Shown here in pieces: positions 55,810-64,000 of a stretch of 64,000 nt of DNA. The first letter of the stretch is position 1. Each line of letters begins with the position of its first letter. The notes under the pieces are model-generated. The model ran no database searches. It worked only from the letters and a program-made list of their open reading frames with translations, and was not told the DNA's origin. The stretch comes from Alphaproteobacteria bacterium (GTDB lineage: Bacteria > Pseudomonadota > Alphaproteobacteria > Micropepsales > Micropepsaceae): NCBI GenBank assembly GCA_016124385.1, contig WGNU01000005.1:372001-436000 (forward strand), given 5' to 3'. The position numbers and the translations under genes were made by a program.

Positions 55810-56657
55810 GCACGGCGCCGGCCAAGCTCAATCTGTTCCTGCATCTCGGCGCGCGTCGCGCGGATGGCTATCACCCGGTCGCGAGCCTCATTGCCTTCGC
55901 GGAGTTGGGCGATGACCTGAGTGTCGCGCCGGCCGAAAGCCTCTCGCTTGCGATCGATGGTCCCTTCGCGAAGGGGCTGCCGGCGGACGAGACCAACTTC
56001 GTCCTGAAGGCCGCGTGCGCGCTGGCGGAGCTGACCGGCGCGCAAGCCCGCGCGCATCTCTCGCTGACGAAGAACCTGCCCGTCGCGGCGGGCCTCGGCG
56101 GCGGCTCCAGCGACGCGGCCGCCGCGCTCCGCGCGCTCTGCGAACTTTGGTGTGTCGAGCCTGACGAGCGGGACCTGATGGCGCTGGCGCTCCGCCTCGG
56201 CGCGGATGTGCCCATCTGCCTTGCGCGACGGACCGCGCTCGTTGGCGGCCTTGGCGAGGTGATCGTGGCCACGCCTCAGATCCCCTCCGCTCCCATCGTC
56301 CTCGTCAATCCGGGCATCGAACTGATGACGGCGGATGTCTTTCGGCGGCTGGGCGCGCGGCGCGGCGAAGCGCTGCCCGATTGGCCGGCCACCATTCAAT
56401 CCATCGATCAGCTCTGCGCGGCGCTCCGCCCGCACGGCAACGATCTGGAGGCCCCTGCCAGCACACTTGTGCCGCAGATTGCGGAGGTTCTAAGCACGCT
56501 CGGCGAATCGCAAGGATGCGATCTCGCGCGGATGTCGGGCAGCGGCGCGACGTGTTTCGGAATTTTTGAGAGCGACAAGGCCGCCGAAGCGGCCGCCTCG
56601 GCGCTTTCCGCGCGTCATCCAACGTGGTGGGCGAGGGCGACCCGCCTGCAAAGCTGA
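55806..56657 (+). CDS. ispE: 4-diphosphocytidyl-2-C-methyl-D-erythritol kinase
   Basis: IspE phosphorylates CDP-ME in the MEP pathway. The 283-residue GHMP kinase has APAKLNLFLHLGARRADGYH near the start and the ATP loop LPVAAGLGGGSSDAAAALR. A third motif, ARMSGSGATCFGIFE, is at the C-terminus. The start GTG overlaps the TPR gene stop (GTGA). It is the last plus-strand gene before the convergent polyprenyl synthase gene. Confidence 0.95.
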   Translation: MSTAPAKLNLFLHLGARRADGYHPVASLIAFAELGDDLSVAPAESLSLAIDGPFAKGLPADETNFVLKAACALAELTGAQARAHLSLTKNLPVAAGLGGGSSDAAAALRALCELWCVEPDERDLMALALRLGADVPICLARRTALVGGLGEVIVATPQIPSAPIVLVNPGIELMTADVFRRLGARRGEALPDWPATIQSIDQLCAALRPHGNDLEAPASTLVPQIAEVLSTLGESQGCDLARMSGSGATCFGIFESDKAAEAAASALSARHPTWWARATRLQS

Positions 56658-56661
56658 GCGG

Positions 56662-57678
56662 TCAGCGCACGCGCGCGACGCAGAAATCCGCAAGATCGAC
56701 GAGCGCGCGCGAATAGGCGTTCTTGGGCAGCGGCGAGAGCGCGTCCTTCGCCTCTTCGGCATAAAACCGCGCGTCGCGGATCGTCTCGCTGAGCGAGCCT
56801 GTGCGCTCCATCAAGGCGATCGCGCGGCTGAGATCGCCGTCGCCTTGCTTGCGGTCTTCGATCGCGCGCCGCCAGAAATGCCGGTCTTCTTCCGAGCCGC
56901 GCGCATAGGCGAGAATGACGGGCAGCGTGACTTTGCCCTCTCGGAAATCATCCCCGATCGTCTTGCCGAGCGAGGCTTCCCGCCCGGAATAATCGAGCGC
57001 GTCGTCGACGAGCTGGAACGCGATGCCGAGCTTGAGGCCGTAGGTCGCGAGCGCTTGTGCGTCCGCGGCCGGACGCCCCGCCGCGACCGCGCCGACTTTC
57101 GCCGCCGCCTCGAACAGCGCGGCGGTTTTCGCGGCGACCACTTGAAGATAGATGGCCTGCGTCGTTTGAAGATTGTTGGACGCCGCGAGCTGCATCACCT
57201 CGCCCTCGGCGATCACGGCCGAGGCGCTGGCGAGAATGCCGAGCACTTCAACCGAATTCGTCTCGACCATCAGCTGGAACGCGCGGCTGAAGAGGAAATC
57301 GCCGACCAGCACGCTCGGCTGATTGCCCCAGACGAGGTTTGCCGTCGGCCGCCCGCGCCGGAGCGAGGACTGATCGACCACGTCGTCGTGGAGCAGCGTC
57401 GCCGTGTGGATGAACTCGACAGAGGCCGCCAGCTTCACATGCGCATCGCCGGTGGAGCCGCACAGCCGCGCCGCGGCGAGCGTCAGCAGCGGACGCAGCC
57501 GCTTGCCCCCGGCCTCGACGAGATGCGCCGCTAGCGCCGGGATCAGCGGCACCGGGCTTTGCATGCGGTCGCGAATGACATCGTTGACGGCCTCGAGATC
57601 ATCGCGCACCAGCGCAATGAGCCGATCAACCGCACCGTCGATGTCATCGGGTGCCAGCGTGGCTGCGGGAGCCCTCAA
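56662..57678 (-). CDS. Polyprenyl diphosphate synthase (octaprenyl/decaprenyl type)
   Basis: This trans-prenyltransferase builds the long side chain of ubiquinone from IPP. The protein has the two aspartate motifs DDVVD (residues 98-102) in LLHDDVVDQSSLRRG and DDALD (225-229) in FQLVDDALDYSG. The residues before the first motif (VEFIHTATL) lack a bulky blocker, which fits a long-chain product. The frame is open to 57927, but the TTG at 57676-57678 follows a strong GGAGG at 7-base spacing and gives 338 residues, the family length. Confidence 0.93.
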   Translation of the reverse strand: MRAPAATLAPDDIDGAVDRLIALVRDDLEAVNDVIRDRMQSPVPLIPALAAHLVEAGGKRLRPLLTLAAARLCGSTGDAHVKLAASVEFIHTATLLHDDVVDQSSLRRGRPTANLVWGNQPSVLVGDFLFSRAFQLMVETNSVEVLGILASASAVIAEGEVMQLAASNNLQTTQAIYLQVVAAKTAALFEAAAKVGAVAAGRPAADAQALATYGLKLGIAFQLVDDALDYSGREASLGKTIGDDFREGKVTLPVILAYARGSEEDRHFWRRAIEDRKQGDGDLSRAIALMERTGSLSETIRDARFYAEEAKDALSPLPKNAYSRALVDLADFCVARVR

Positions 57679-57817
57679 CGGACCACCTCCGGATTGCGGC
57701 TTTCCGCCATTGGCCAGACAATAGGGAGGCGACGAAGAGAGGGTCAAGCCGCGTGTCGCGCCCGTCACACACCCGTGACGCCGCGCCGCATGTGGGAGAC
57801 GTCGCGCGGGGCAAGCG

Positions 57818-58054
57818 ATGATCGAATTGTGGCGCACGAACGATTTGGTTGGCCTGTCATACGCGCAGGCCGTGTTGAAGGAGGCGGGCATTGCGTTTTT
57901 CCTGCTCGACGAGCACACGAGCGTCATTGAGGGAAGCCTGGGCGTGCTGCCGCGACGGCTGATGGTTGACGATGACGATGCGTCACGCGCCCGCAGGGTG
58001 TTGCGCGATGCCGGAATTCCCGAGGCCGCCGTGGAAAAAGGCCGGCCCGGATGA
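57818..58054 (+). CDS. DUF2007 domain protein
   Basis: This 78-residue protein starts MIELWRTNDLVGLSYAQAVLKEAGI and has LPRRLMVDDDDASRARRVL, the DUF2007 pattern (a small alpha/beta domain that may bind a signal or metal; role unknown). It overlaps the next gene by 4 bp and so forms an operon with the methyltransferase. In related genomes this trio beside a polyprenyl synthase is a common arrangement. Confidence 0.85.
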   Translation: MIELWRTNDLVGLSYAQAVLKEAGIAFFLLDEHTSVIEGSLGVLPRRLMVDDDDASRARRVLRDAGIPEAAVEKGRPG

Positions 58055-58815
58055 CGCTGGGCGCGGCGAACACGCTCACCGACGATGCGTTCCTAGGCGG
58101 AAGGCTGCAGATTCTCCAGCCGCGCCAGGGGTTTCGCGCCGGCATCGAGGCGGTGCTTCTGGCCGCCGCGACGCCTGCCATGCCCGGCGAACGCGCGCTG
58201 GAGCTGGGAACGGGGGTCGGCACGGCGGCGCTTTGCCTCGCCCGCCGCGTGACGGGCCTTTCTGTGACGGCCGTCGAGCGCGATTCCTGGCTCGCCCATT
58301 TGGCGCGGCGGAATGCCGCCCGCAACACCCTGGATGACCGCGTGCGGATCATCGAGGCCGACGCGACGGCGCCCCTACCCGATGGGCTCGCCGGCGCGTA
58401 TGATCACGTCTTCGCCAATCCGCCGTTCAACGATCCCCGATCGACGCAGGCGCTCAACCCGCGCAGGGCCGGCAGCCTCGCGGCGGGTGACGGCGCGATC
58501 GGCGCCTGGATCGCGACCGCCGCCGCGGCGCTGAAGGAGGGCGGCTGCCTCACGATGATCTTCCGCGCGGATCGCCTGGATGCGCTGGAGGCGGCCCTCA
58601 ATGGACCCTTCGGCGCGTGTGAGATCGTGCCGCTGCCGCCCCATGCTGGTCGACCGGCGAAGCGCGTGCTGATTCGCGCGCGCACGGGGAAAGCCGGCGC
58701 CCGCTTCGCCCACGAGGGCGTCGTCCTGCACGGCGCGACGGAAAAATATGCCCCCGCCATCGAGGCGGTGCTGCGGCACGGCGCTGGCTTCCCCTGGCCG
58801 CCCGCCTTTTCCTGA
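58051..58815 (+). CDS. TrmN6-like methyltransferase (tRNA1-Val adenine-N6)
   Basis: This 254-residue protein has the SAM-binding motif ALELGTGVGTAALCLA (about residues 49-64) and the catalytic NPPF at 123-126, as in enzymes that methylate adenine in tRNA1-Val (TrmN6/YfiC) or in RNA and protein. The assignment to tRNA is inferred from the family. The start ATG overlaps the DUF2007 stop. Confidence 0.85.
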   Translation: MTLGAANTLTDDAFLGGRLQILQPRQGFRAGIEAVLLAAATPAMPGERALELGTGVGTAALCLARRVTGLSVTAVERDSWLAHLARRNAARNTLDDRVRIIEADATAPLPDGLAGAYDHVFANPPFNDPRSTQALNPRRAGSLAAGDGAIGAWIATAAAALKEGGCLTMIFRADRLDALEAALNGPFGACEIVPLPPHAGRPAKRVLIRARTGKAGARFAHEGVVLHGATEKYAPAIEAVLRHGAGFPWPPAFS

Positions 58816-58842
58816 GACGTCGAAGCGCCTATATCGCGGGGC

Positions 58843-59724
58843 ATGAAACGCACCCTCTGGTCGCGCCTCGACCGCTTCAATCCGCTGACGCCCGCTTCGC
58901 CCGTCGTGCCGGTTGTCCGCCTCACCGGCGTCATCGGCGGGCAGGATCTCCTGCGCGGCCGCCTGACCCTGGCCGGTCAGGCCGACGCGCTCGCCCGCGC
59001 GTTCCGCATGCCGGGCGCGAAGGCCGTCGCGCTGGTCATCAATTCGCCTGGCGGCACACCCGTTCAGGCCTATCAGCTCCACAAGCGCATCCGCGCGCTC
59101 GCGAAAGAGCACATGGTGAAAGTCTACGCCTTCTGCGAGGACGTCGCCGCGAGCGGCGGCTACATGCTGGCGGTCGCCGCCGATGAGATCTTCGCAGAGG
59201 AAAGTTCGGTCATCGGCTCGATCGGCGTCATTTCGGCCGGCTTCGGCTTCGACAAGCTGATGGAGAAAATCGGCGTCGAGCGCCGCGTCTATACCAGCGG
59301 CGCGGAAAAGGGGATGCTCGATCCCTTCCGGCCCGAGCGCGCCGAGGATGTCGCGCATCTGAAGGACCTGCAGCGCGACGTGCATGAAGGCTTCGTCGGC
59401 CTCGTCAAGGAACGCCGGGGCGACCGCCTGAAGGGCGACGACGAGATGCTGTTCACCGGCGCCTTCTGGTCCGGCAAGAAGGCGCTCGACCTCGGCCTCA
59501 TCGACGGCATCGGCGATGTGCGCGACACGATGCGCAAGCGCTTCGGCGAGGAGATCGATCTGCGGCTCGTCACGACCGATCGCGCTTGGTGGATGCGCGG
59601 CGGCGGGCAGGGTATCGGCCTCCGGAGGCCTGAAGGCCTCACCGACGATCTCGCCGGCCGGTTGGCCGGCAATCTCGTCGACGCCTTGGAGACGCGCGCT
59701 TTCTGGAGCCGTTTCGGTCTCTGA
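58843..59724 (+). CDS. S49 family serine peptidase (SohB/SppA-like)
   Basis: Family members cut signal peptides or membrane-associated proteins. This 293-residue form has the nucleophile S104 in DVAASGGYML and the general base K156 in SGAEKGMLDPF, with the strand SSVIGSIGVISAGFGF between. Both catalytic residues are present. No signal peptide or clear membrane helix is seen at the N-terminus, so it may be cytoplasmic or peripheral. It is the last plus-strand gene before the opposite-strand insert. Confidence 0.9.
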   Translation: MKRTLWSRLDRFNPLTPASPVVPVVRLTGVIGGQDLLRGRLTLAGQADALARAFRMPGAKAVALVINSPGGTPVQAYQLHKRIRALAKEHMVKVYAFCEDVAASGGYMLAVAADEIFAEESSVIGSIGVISAGFGFDKLMEKIGVERRVYTSGAEKGMLDPFRPERAEDVAHLKDLQRDVHEGFVGLVKERRGDRLKGDDEMLFTGAFWSGKKALDLGLIDGIGDVRDTMRKRFGEEIDLRLVTTDRAWWMRGGGQGIGLRRPEGLTDDLAGRLAGNLVDALETRAFWSRFGL

Positions 59725-59733
59725 GCGACGTGG

Positions 59734-60903
59734 TTAGCCCGCGGTTGCGGCCTTGGCCGGCAGGGCCGCGACCGCCCGGTCGAGCGCGCCCGCGATCAGC
59801 CGTTCGATGCTGCCCGGCGGAAGCGGCGCTGGATTTTCTTTTCCCAGCACGGTGTCGCGCGCGGCGGTCTCGGCGAGGAGATCGCGGTCGATCGGCGTCG
59901 CGGCAAGAATGGCGGCGATGCGCGGCGCGATCGCGAGCCGCGCAAAGAGCAAATGCAAAAGGGTACAGAGCGCGTCGAAATCCGTCTCCGCCTCGGCCGC
60001 GAGATGGCGGTCGAGCCGCGCGATCCGCTCGCCGACCGCGCCGCGATATTGCGTGAGAGCTTCGGCGAAGAAGACATAGAGCGTCTCGGGGTGGCCGAGC
60101 GGCACCTGCGCCGCCAGCGATTCGCCGAGCGTATGGATGAGGCCCGTCCGGACATTCGCGATTGCGAACCCGCCATAGGCGGACGCCCGCTGCAAGCCTG
60201 CGAGCGTTGCCACATCCGGCTGTCCGCCGCGTTGGATCACGCGCATCGCCCGCGCGATGAGGCCGATCCCTTCGAGCGCCAGCATGTCGGTGAAGGCCGA
60301 GCGCTCCGTGCGGCAGACGAACGTCTCCCAGAGATGCAGGAAACTGTCGAACGCGCCGAGCACCAGCCGCTCATCGCCAGCGCCCGCAAGAAAGATTGGA
60401 TCGAGGATCGCCAGATCCGGCGCGAAGGCCCATGCGCGGTGCGAGCGCTTGATGCCGGCCTCATCGGCGAGAATGAAGAAGCGGCTCGTCTCCGAGCCCG
60501 ATCCCGCGGTCGTCGGCAGAACGATGAGCGGCGGCGCGCCGGCCGGCCGTTCCTGGTCGCGCGAGGGCAGATCGCCGAACGAGAGCCGCGCGTGCAGCGC
60601 CTTGGCGCTGTCGATCGCGCTGCCGCCGCCGATCGCGATGACGCTGGCGAAAGTGCGCCCGCGCATCGCGGCGAAGGCATCCTCGACGGCCGCAAGGCGC
60701 GGCTCGCCCGACACCGGCACGACTGCGCCGACCGAGAGGCCGCGCAGCACGTCATTGATCAAAAACCGCGCATCGACGACGACGAGTGCTTGGCCCGCCG
60801 GCAGCAGACGCGGCAAGTCCAGCCGCGCGCCGGCGCCTTGATAGAGCCTGGTCGCCTGACGGAAGCTCTGCCGCTCCGGCGTGTTGAAATGCTTGGCGAG
60901 CAT
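59734..60903 (-). CDS. Iron-containing alcohol dehydrogenase-family enzyme
   Basis: This 389-residue protein belongs to the dehydroquinate-synthase-like/Fe-ADH superfamily. It has the NAD loop GGGSAIDSAKAL (about residues 92-103) and TTAGSGSETS (131-140). All four metal ligands of the FucO type appear: D186 and H190 in FDSFLH, H257 and H271 with the usual 14-residue spacing. The surrounding sequence is divergent (LIHTLGESLAAQVPLGHP), so the substrate is unknown; related enzymes act on sugar acids, glycerol or phosphonate aldehydes. It is 4 bp from the FkbM gene, which suggests a shared pathway. Confidence 0.82.
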   Translation of the reverse strand: MLAKHFNTPERQSFRQATRLYQGAGARLDLPRLLPAGQALVVVDARFLINDVLRGLSVGAVVPVSGEPRLAAVEDAFAAMRGRTFASVIAIGGGSAIDSAKALHARLSFGDLPSRDQERPAGAPPLIVLPTTAGSGSETSRFFILADEAGIKRSHRAWAFAPDLAILDPIFLAGAGDERLVLGAFDSFLHLWETFVCRTERSAFTDMLALEGIGLIARAMRVIQRGGQPDVATLAGLQRASAYGGFAIANVRTGLIHTLGESLAAQVPLGHPETLYVFFAEALTQYRGAVGERIARLDRHLAAEAETDFDALCTLLHLLFARLAIAPRIAAILAATPIDRDLLAETAARDTVLGKENPAPLPPGSIERLIAGALDRAVAALPAKAATAG

Positions 60904-60907
60904 CGGC

Positions 60908-62017
60908 TCAGGCGGCCGCGACGGCGCGCTTGTCGCTCGCGCAGAAGAACTCGCACTCGTAGGGCGCGCTCGGGTGATGCCCGACATAGATCCGATAGCC
61001 CGGCCTGATCGCGTCCAGCGCCTCGGGGATCTCCCAGAGATGCGAGGGCACGTGATAGCCCGCGATCGCGAGCTTGGGCATGGCCTCGCGGATGAGCGCG
61101 CGCGCGCCCGCGAGCGCGGCCAGCTCGAAGCCTTCGATGTCGATCTTGATGTAGGAAACGCGGCCATAGCGGCCCGCGAACAACCGGTCGAGCGTCTCGA
61201 CGGGCGCGGTCTCGCCGATTCCCGCGCCGAGATGCGCGCGCGGATCGGCCGGATCCTCGCAGGCCGCGATCACCGCCTCGCCGGGCTCCGCGCCCACCGC
61301 CGCGCGGACGGGCATCACGCTCGCGCCCGCGCTTTCGATCCAATCGGCCATCGCCGCGTAATTGCGCGCCAGCGGCTCGATCGCGGTCACGGTCGCATCG
61401 CCTTTGAGGCGCTCGAGAAAGACTTTCGCCGTGTCGCCCGTGAAGGCGCCGCAATCGACGATGTGATCGCCGGGCGCGGGTGCAAGGCCCGGTGCGTCAT
61501 AGTGATAGAAGCCCGCGAGCTTCGGGTTCCGTTCGAGCGCCAGCGGCGCCATCGTCCAGCGGAAGCGCACGAGCGCGCGGACATAGGCGCGCGAGGCTTC
61601 GTCCGCGAGGCGCTGCAGCAGCGCTTCGATCCGCTCGAGATAGGGCTCGATCGCCCGGCGGCCGAAATGGCCCGCGAACATGCGGCTGACGAACGGAAAG
61701 ACGCGGGCCTCATCGATCCCCAGCTCCTCGATCAGCTGGCGCGCGATCTCCACCTGATAGGCGGCCGCGATAATGATGGCGCCGCCCGTGCGAGCGAACG
61801 CCGCCGCCTCGGCCGCGGGCGCGACGCGCACGCCGCGGAACTCGGTGCCGTGCTTGGCCCGGTTGTTGTCGAAATAGAGCGCGACGCTCCGCCCGTGATC
61901 GGCGAGCAGCGCCTCCACCTCGGCAGCGCTGCCACTCGTGCCGAACACGGCGATGTGCTCGTGACCCATGAGGTCCGCAAGACTGCGCGGCGGGCCGAAC
62001 GCGGCAAGGTCGATCAT
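60908..62017 (-). CDS. FkbM family SAM-dependent methyltransferase with N-terminal Rossmann-like domain
   Basis: This 369-residue protein has an N-terminal region (about residues 20-112) with [16 protein letters not shown] and [15 protein letters not shown] that resembles a small nucleotide-binding Rossmann fold, and a C-terminal FkbM domain with [11 protein letters not shown] (SAM site, about 186-196) and [14 protein letters not shown] (289-302). FkbM enzymes O-methylate sugars or polyketides. It starts behind an AGGAGG and lies on the strand opposite to the neighbours on both sides, upstream of the Fe-ADH gene, apparently as a two-gene operon. Confidence 0.85.
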   Translation of the reverse strand: MIDLAAFGPPRSLADLMGHEHIAVFGTSGSAAEVEALLADHGRSVALYFDNNRAKHGTEFRGVRVAPAAEAAAFARTGGAIIIAAAYQVEIARQLIEELGIDEARVFPFVSRMFAGHFGRRAIEPYLERIEALLQRLADEASRAYVRALVRFRWTMAPLALERNPKLAGFYHYDAPGLAPAPGDHIVDCGAFTGDTAKVFLERLKGDATVTAIEPLARNYAAMADWIESAGASVMPVRAAVGAEPGEAVIAACEDPADPRAHLGAGIGETAPVETLDRLFAGRYGRVSYIKIDIEGFELAALAGARALIREAMPKLAIAGYHVPSHLWEIPEALDAIRPGYRIYVGHHPSAPYECEFFCASDKRAVAAA

Positions 62018-62112
62018 CGGGGCGAGCCTCCTGGAACGGGCTGGCCGCCAGAGTGGGATCGCTTGGTTAAAGAGTGGTTGCACCGGCTTGCCCGAGCGCG
62101 CGGCACGGCCTA

Positions 62113-62184
62113 GAGCATGGTCCGGAAAATGCCCGTCCCCGCGAAGGCGGGGATGGGAACCGGTTTTCCGACAAGACCATGCTC
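62113..62184. repeat. Chimeric palindromic repeat before glyQ
   Basis: GAGCATGGTC plus CGGAAAA (62113-62129) pair with TTTTCCG and GACCATGCTC (62164-62184). The outer frame matches a repeat common in Hyphomicrobiales. Between the arms sits a second palindrome, GTCCCCGC-GAAG-GCGGGGA. This looks like one repeat type inserted inside another. Confidence 0.8.
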
Positions 62185-62204
62185 AAGAGAACATTCCGCG
62201 CCCA

Positions 62205-63152
62205 ATGACCGCGCCCGACCGTTCCTTCCAAGGCCTGATCCTCACGCTCCAGCAATTCTGGGCGAAGGAGGGCTGCGTGATCCTGCAGCCCTACGACATG
62301 GAGATGGGCGCCGGCACCTTTCATCCGGCGACAACGCTGCGCTCGTTGGGCCCCAAGCCCTGGAAGGCCGCCTATGTGCAGCCCTGCCGGCGCCCCAAGG
62401 ACGGCCGGTTCGGCGAGAACCCCAACCGCTTCCAGCGCTACTACCAGTTTCAGGTGATCCTGAAGCCCTCGCCGCCCGACATTCAGGAGATCTATCTGCG
62501 CTCGCTGAAGGCGCTGGGCATCGATCCGCTCGCCCACGACATTCGCTTCGTCGAGGACGATTGGGAGAGCCCGACGCTGGGCGCCTGGGGCCTTGGCTGG
62601 GAGGTCTGGTGCGACGGCATGGAGGTCACGCAATTCACCTATTTCCAGCAGGTGGGCGGCGAGAATTGCGATCCCGTCTCGGGCGAGATCACCTACGGGC
62701 TCGAGCGGCTCGCGATGTACGTCCAGGGCGTCGATAACGGCTACGACATCGCCTACAACACGATGAACCGTCAGTCGGCGGACTTTATGTCCTGGGGCGA
62801 TGTCTATCACCAGAACGAGGTCGAACAATCCGGCTTCAATTTCGACCACGCGCCGACCGAGATCCTCTTTCGCCAGTTCAAGGAGGCCGAGGAAACCGCC
62901 GAAAAACTCCTCGCCGCCGCCGTCGGGCGCAGCCAGGAATTTAACGACTGGACGCATGTGCTCCCCGCCTATGAGCAATGCGTCCACGCGAGCCATCTGT
63001 TCAATCTTCTCGATGCGCGCGGCGTCATCTCGGTGACGGAGCGCCAGGCCTATATCGCCCGCGTGCGCGCGCTCGCGAAGGCCTGCGCGGCGGCCTGGCT
63101 GAAGAGCCCGCAAGGCCGCTCCGCCGGCGCCGGCCTTGGCGGGGTGGGGTGA
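62205..63152 (+). CDS. glyQ: Glycyl-tRNA synthetase alpha subunit
   Basis: The alpha subunit has the catalytic core that makes glycyl-adenylate in the alpha2-beta2 enzyme. The 315-residue product shows [19 protein letters not shown] at the start, [18 protein letters not shown], then [23 protein letters not shown] and the class II motif [18 protein letters not shown] segment ([20 protein letters not shown]). The frame is open upstream to 61968 but the ATG at 62205 matches the family. A repeat of 100 bp separates it from glyS. Confidence 0.95.
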   Translation: MTAPDRSFQGLILTLQQFWAKEGCVILQPYDMEMGAGTFHPATTLRSLGPKPWKAAYVQPCRRPKDGRFGENPNRFQRYYQFQVILKPSPPDIQEIYLRSLKALGIDPLAHDIRFVEDDWESPTLGAWGLGWEVWCDGMEVTQFTYFQQVGGENCDPVSGEITYGLERLAMYVQGVDNGYDIAYNTMNRQSADFMSWGDVYHQNEVEQSGFNFDHAPTEILFRQFKEAEETAEKLLAAAVGRSQEFNDWTHVLPAYEQCVHASHLFNLLDARGVISVTERQAYIARVRALAKACAAAWLKSPQGRSAGAGLGGVG

Positions 63153-63175
63153 TGCGGCCCTTCGTTCTTTTTGAA

Positions 63176-63277
63176 TGTCATGGCCGGGCCTGTCCCGGCC
63201 ATCCATCGCGCCGCGAAGCGCGGGCGCTGACCGCGTGGCGGAACGATGGATGCCCGGCACAACGGCCGGGCATGACA
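63176..63277. repeat. Palindromic repeat between glyQ and glyS
   Basis: The outer arms TGTCATG (63176-63182) and CATGACA (63271-63277) are perfect, with CATCCATCG against CGATGGATG inside them. The hairpins GGCCGGG/CCCGGCC (63182-63200) and TGCCCGG/CCGGGCA (about 63251-63272) sit at the two ends. This large cruciform lies inside the glyQ-glyS operon. Confidence 0.85.
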
Positions 63278-63298
63278 AGAAGGGGAAGGGACTAGCCC

Positions 63299-64000
63299 AT
63301 GCCCCAGCTCCTCCTCGAACTCTTCTGCGAAGAAATCCCCGCGCGCATGCAGGGCGCGGCCGCGCGCGACCTGGAGCGCCTGATCGTCGGCGCGCTCAGC
63401 GATCGCGGCCTTCTGAACGAGGGCGCCCGCGGCTTCGCGACGCCGCGTCGCCTCTGCCTCGTGATCGAGGGCCTGCCGATCCGCCAGCCGGATGTGCGCG
63501 AGGAGAGGAAGGGCCCGCGCGTCACCGCCAACGAAAAGGCGATCGAGGGCTTCCTCAAATCGACGGGCCTGACGAAAGACCAATTGACCGTCCAGGCCGA
63601 CCCGAAGGGCGATTTCTATCTGGCGGTCATCGAGCGCAAGGGCCGCCCGACCGCCGAGGTGATTGCGGAAATTGTGCCGGAGGTGATCGCGAATTTCCCC
63701 TGGCCGAAATCGATGCGCTGGGGATCGGGCAGCATGACTTGGGTGCGCCCGCTCCACTCGATCCTTTGCTGCTTCGCGGGCGAGATCGTGCCCTTCGCGG
63801 TCGAGGGGATCAGAAGCGGCGATCAGACGCGCGGCCACCGCTTCATGAGCGAGGGCGCGATCACGGCCCGCGACTTCGAGACGTACACGGACGAACTGCG
63901 CAAGGCTCACGTGATCCTCGATCCGAAGGACCGCGCGGAGATCATCCAGCGCGACGCGCAGAACGCCGCCTTCGCGCGCGGACTGACGCTGAAGGATGAC
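63299..64000 (+). CDS. glyS: Glycyl-tRNA synthetase beta subunit, partial
   Basis: The beta subunit binds tRNA-Gly. The first 234 residues are in the window; the rest lies beyond its end. The start [18 protein letters not shown] and the segments [54 protein letters not shown] and [15 protein letters not shown] are typical of GlyS. It begins 21 bp after the repeat, behind a gaaggggaaggg site. Confidence 0.93.
   Translation, partial: MPQLLLELFCEEIPARMQGAAARDLERLIVGALSDRGLLNEGARGFATPRRLCLVIEGLPIRQPDVREERKGPRVTANEKAIEGFLKSTGLTKDQLTVQADPKGDFYLAVIERKGRPTAEVIAEIVPEVIANFPWPKSMRWGSGSMTWVRPLHSILCCFAGEIVPFAVEGIRSGDQTRGHRFMSEGAITARDFETYTDELRKAHVILDPKDRAEIIQRDAQNAAFARGLTLKDD

Overview
The window is about 64 kb of very GC-rich chromosomal DNA from an alphaproteobacterium, most likely of the Hyphomicrobiales (Rhizobiales) type. 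The reasons are an orphan CcrM-type methyltransferase with GANTC sites in front of it, an F0 ATP synthase operon (atpI-B-E-F'-F) with no F1 genes beside it, a glycine decarboxylase split into two subunits, glyQ and glyS as separate genes, a surf1-thrC-M16 peptidase-acetyltransferase order, and short palindromic repeats of the kind common in that group. The order is inferred from gene order and protein resemblance; no species is claimed. I saw no rRNA, tRNA, CRISPR array, prophage or complete insertion sequence.

Layout. 1-4.2 kb: a cut-off protein methyltransferase, a fatty acid desaturase, an SDR oxidoreductase and ubiA on the minus strand, with rsmE divergent. 4.3-18.3 kb, mostly plus: gshA, then a large cytochrome c oxidase locus (sco, PCu(A)C, coxB, coxA, ctaB, a 46-residue membrane peptide, ctaG, coxC, DUF983, surf1) interrupted by tldD on the other strand, then thrC, an M16 peptidase and a RimJ-like acetyltransferase. 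18.4-21.5 kb: a very large 7TM-PAS-GGDEF-EAL signalling protein. 21.5-29.7 kb: algH/yqgE, a DsbD-N-like exported protein, a peroxiredoxin, ispH-thrB-rnhA, a lipoprotein, argS and an exported hydrolase.

29.8-34.6 kb: a tandem glycine riboswitch followed by gcvT-gcvH-gcvPA-gcvPB. 34.6-45.7 kb: an exported protein of unknown function, the F0 operon, a TetR regulator, smc, a DsbA-like thioredoxin, a DciA-like protein, mutY and ccrM. 45.7-54 kb: six GANTC sites in 66 bp between ccrM and rnhB, then rnhB, a PA0069-type radical SAM protein, two glycosyltransferases, moaB, a lytic transglycosylase, a family-4 uracil-DNA glycosylase and ETF-ubiquinone oxidoreductase. 54-64 kb: a TPR lipoprotein, ispE, a polyprenyl synthase, DUF2007, a TrmN6-like methyltransferase, an S49 peptidase, an unusual opposite-strand pair (iron-type alcohol dehydrogenase and FkbM methyltransferase), then glyQ and the start of glyS.

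Most of the window is housekeeping: aerobic respiration, quinone and isoprenoid supply (ubiA, ispH, ispE, polyprenyl synthase, ETF-QO), threonine synthesis (thrB, thrC), one-carbon and glycine metabolism, DNA repair and replication (mutY, UDG, rnhA, rnhB, smc, dciA), and cell-cycle methylation. The most notable signals are the GANTC cluster at ccrM, palindromic repeats that have become part of two proteins or sit inside operons, the small ORF whose codon usage decides the ctaG start problem, and the Fe-ADH/FkbM pair that looks inserted next to glyQ. I did not find a clearly new multi-gene system.
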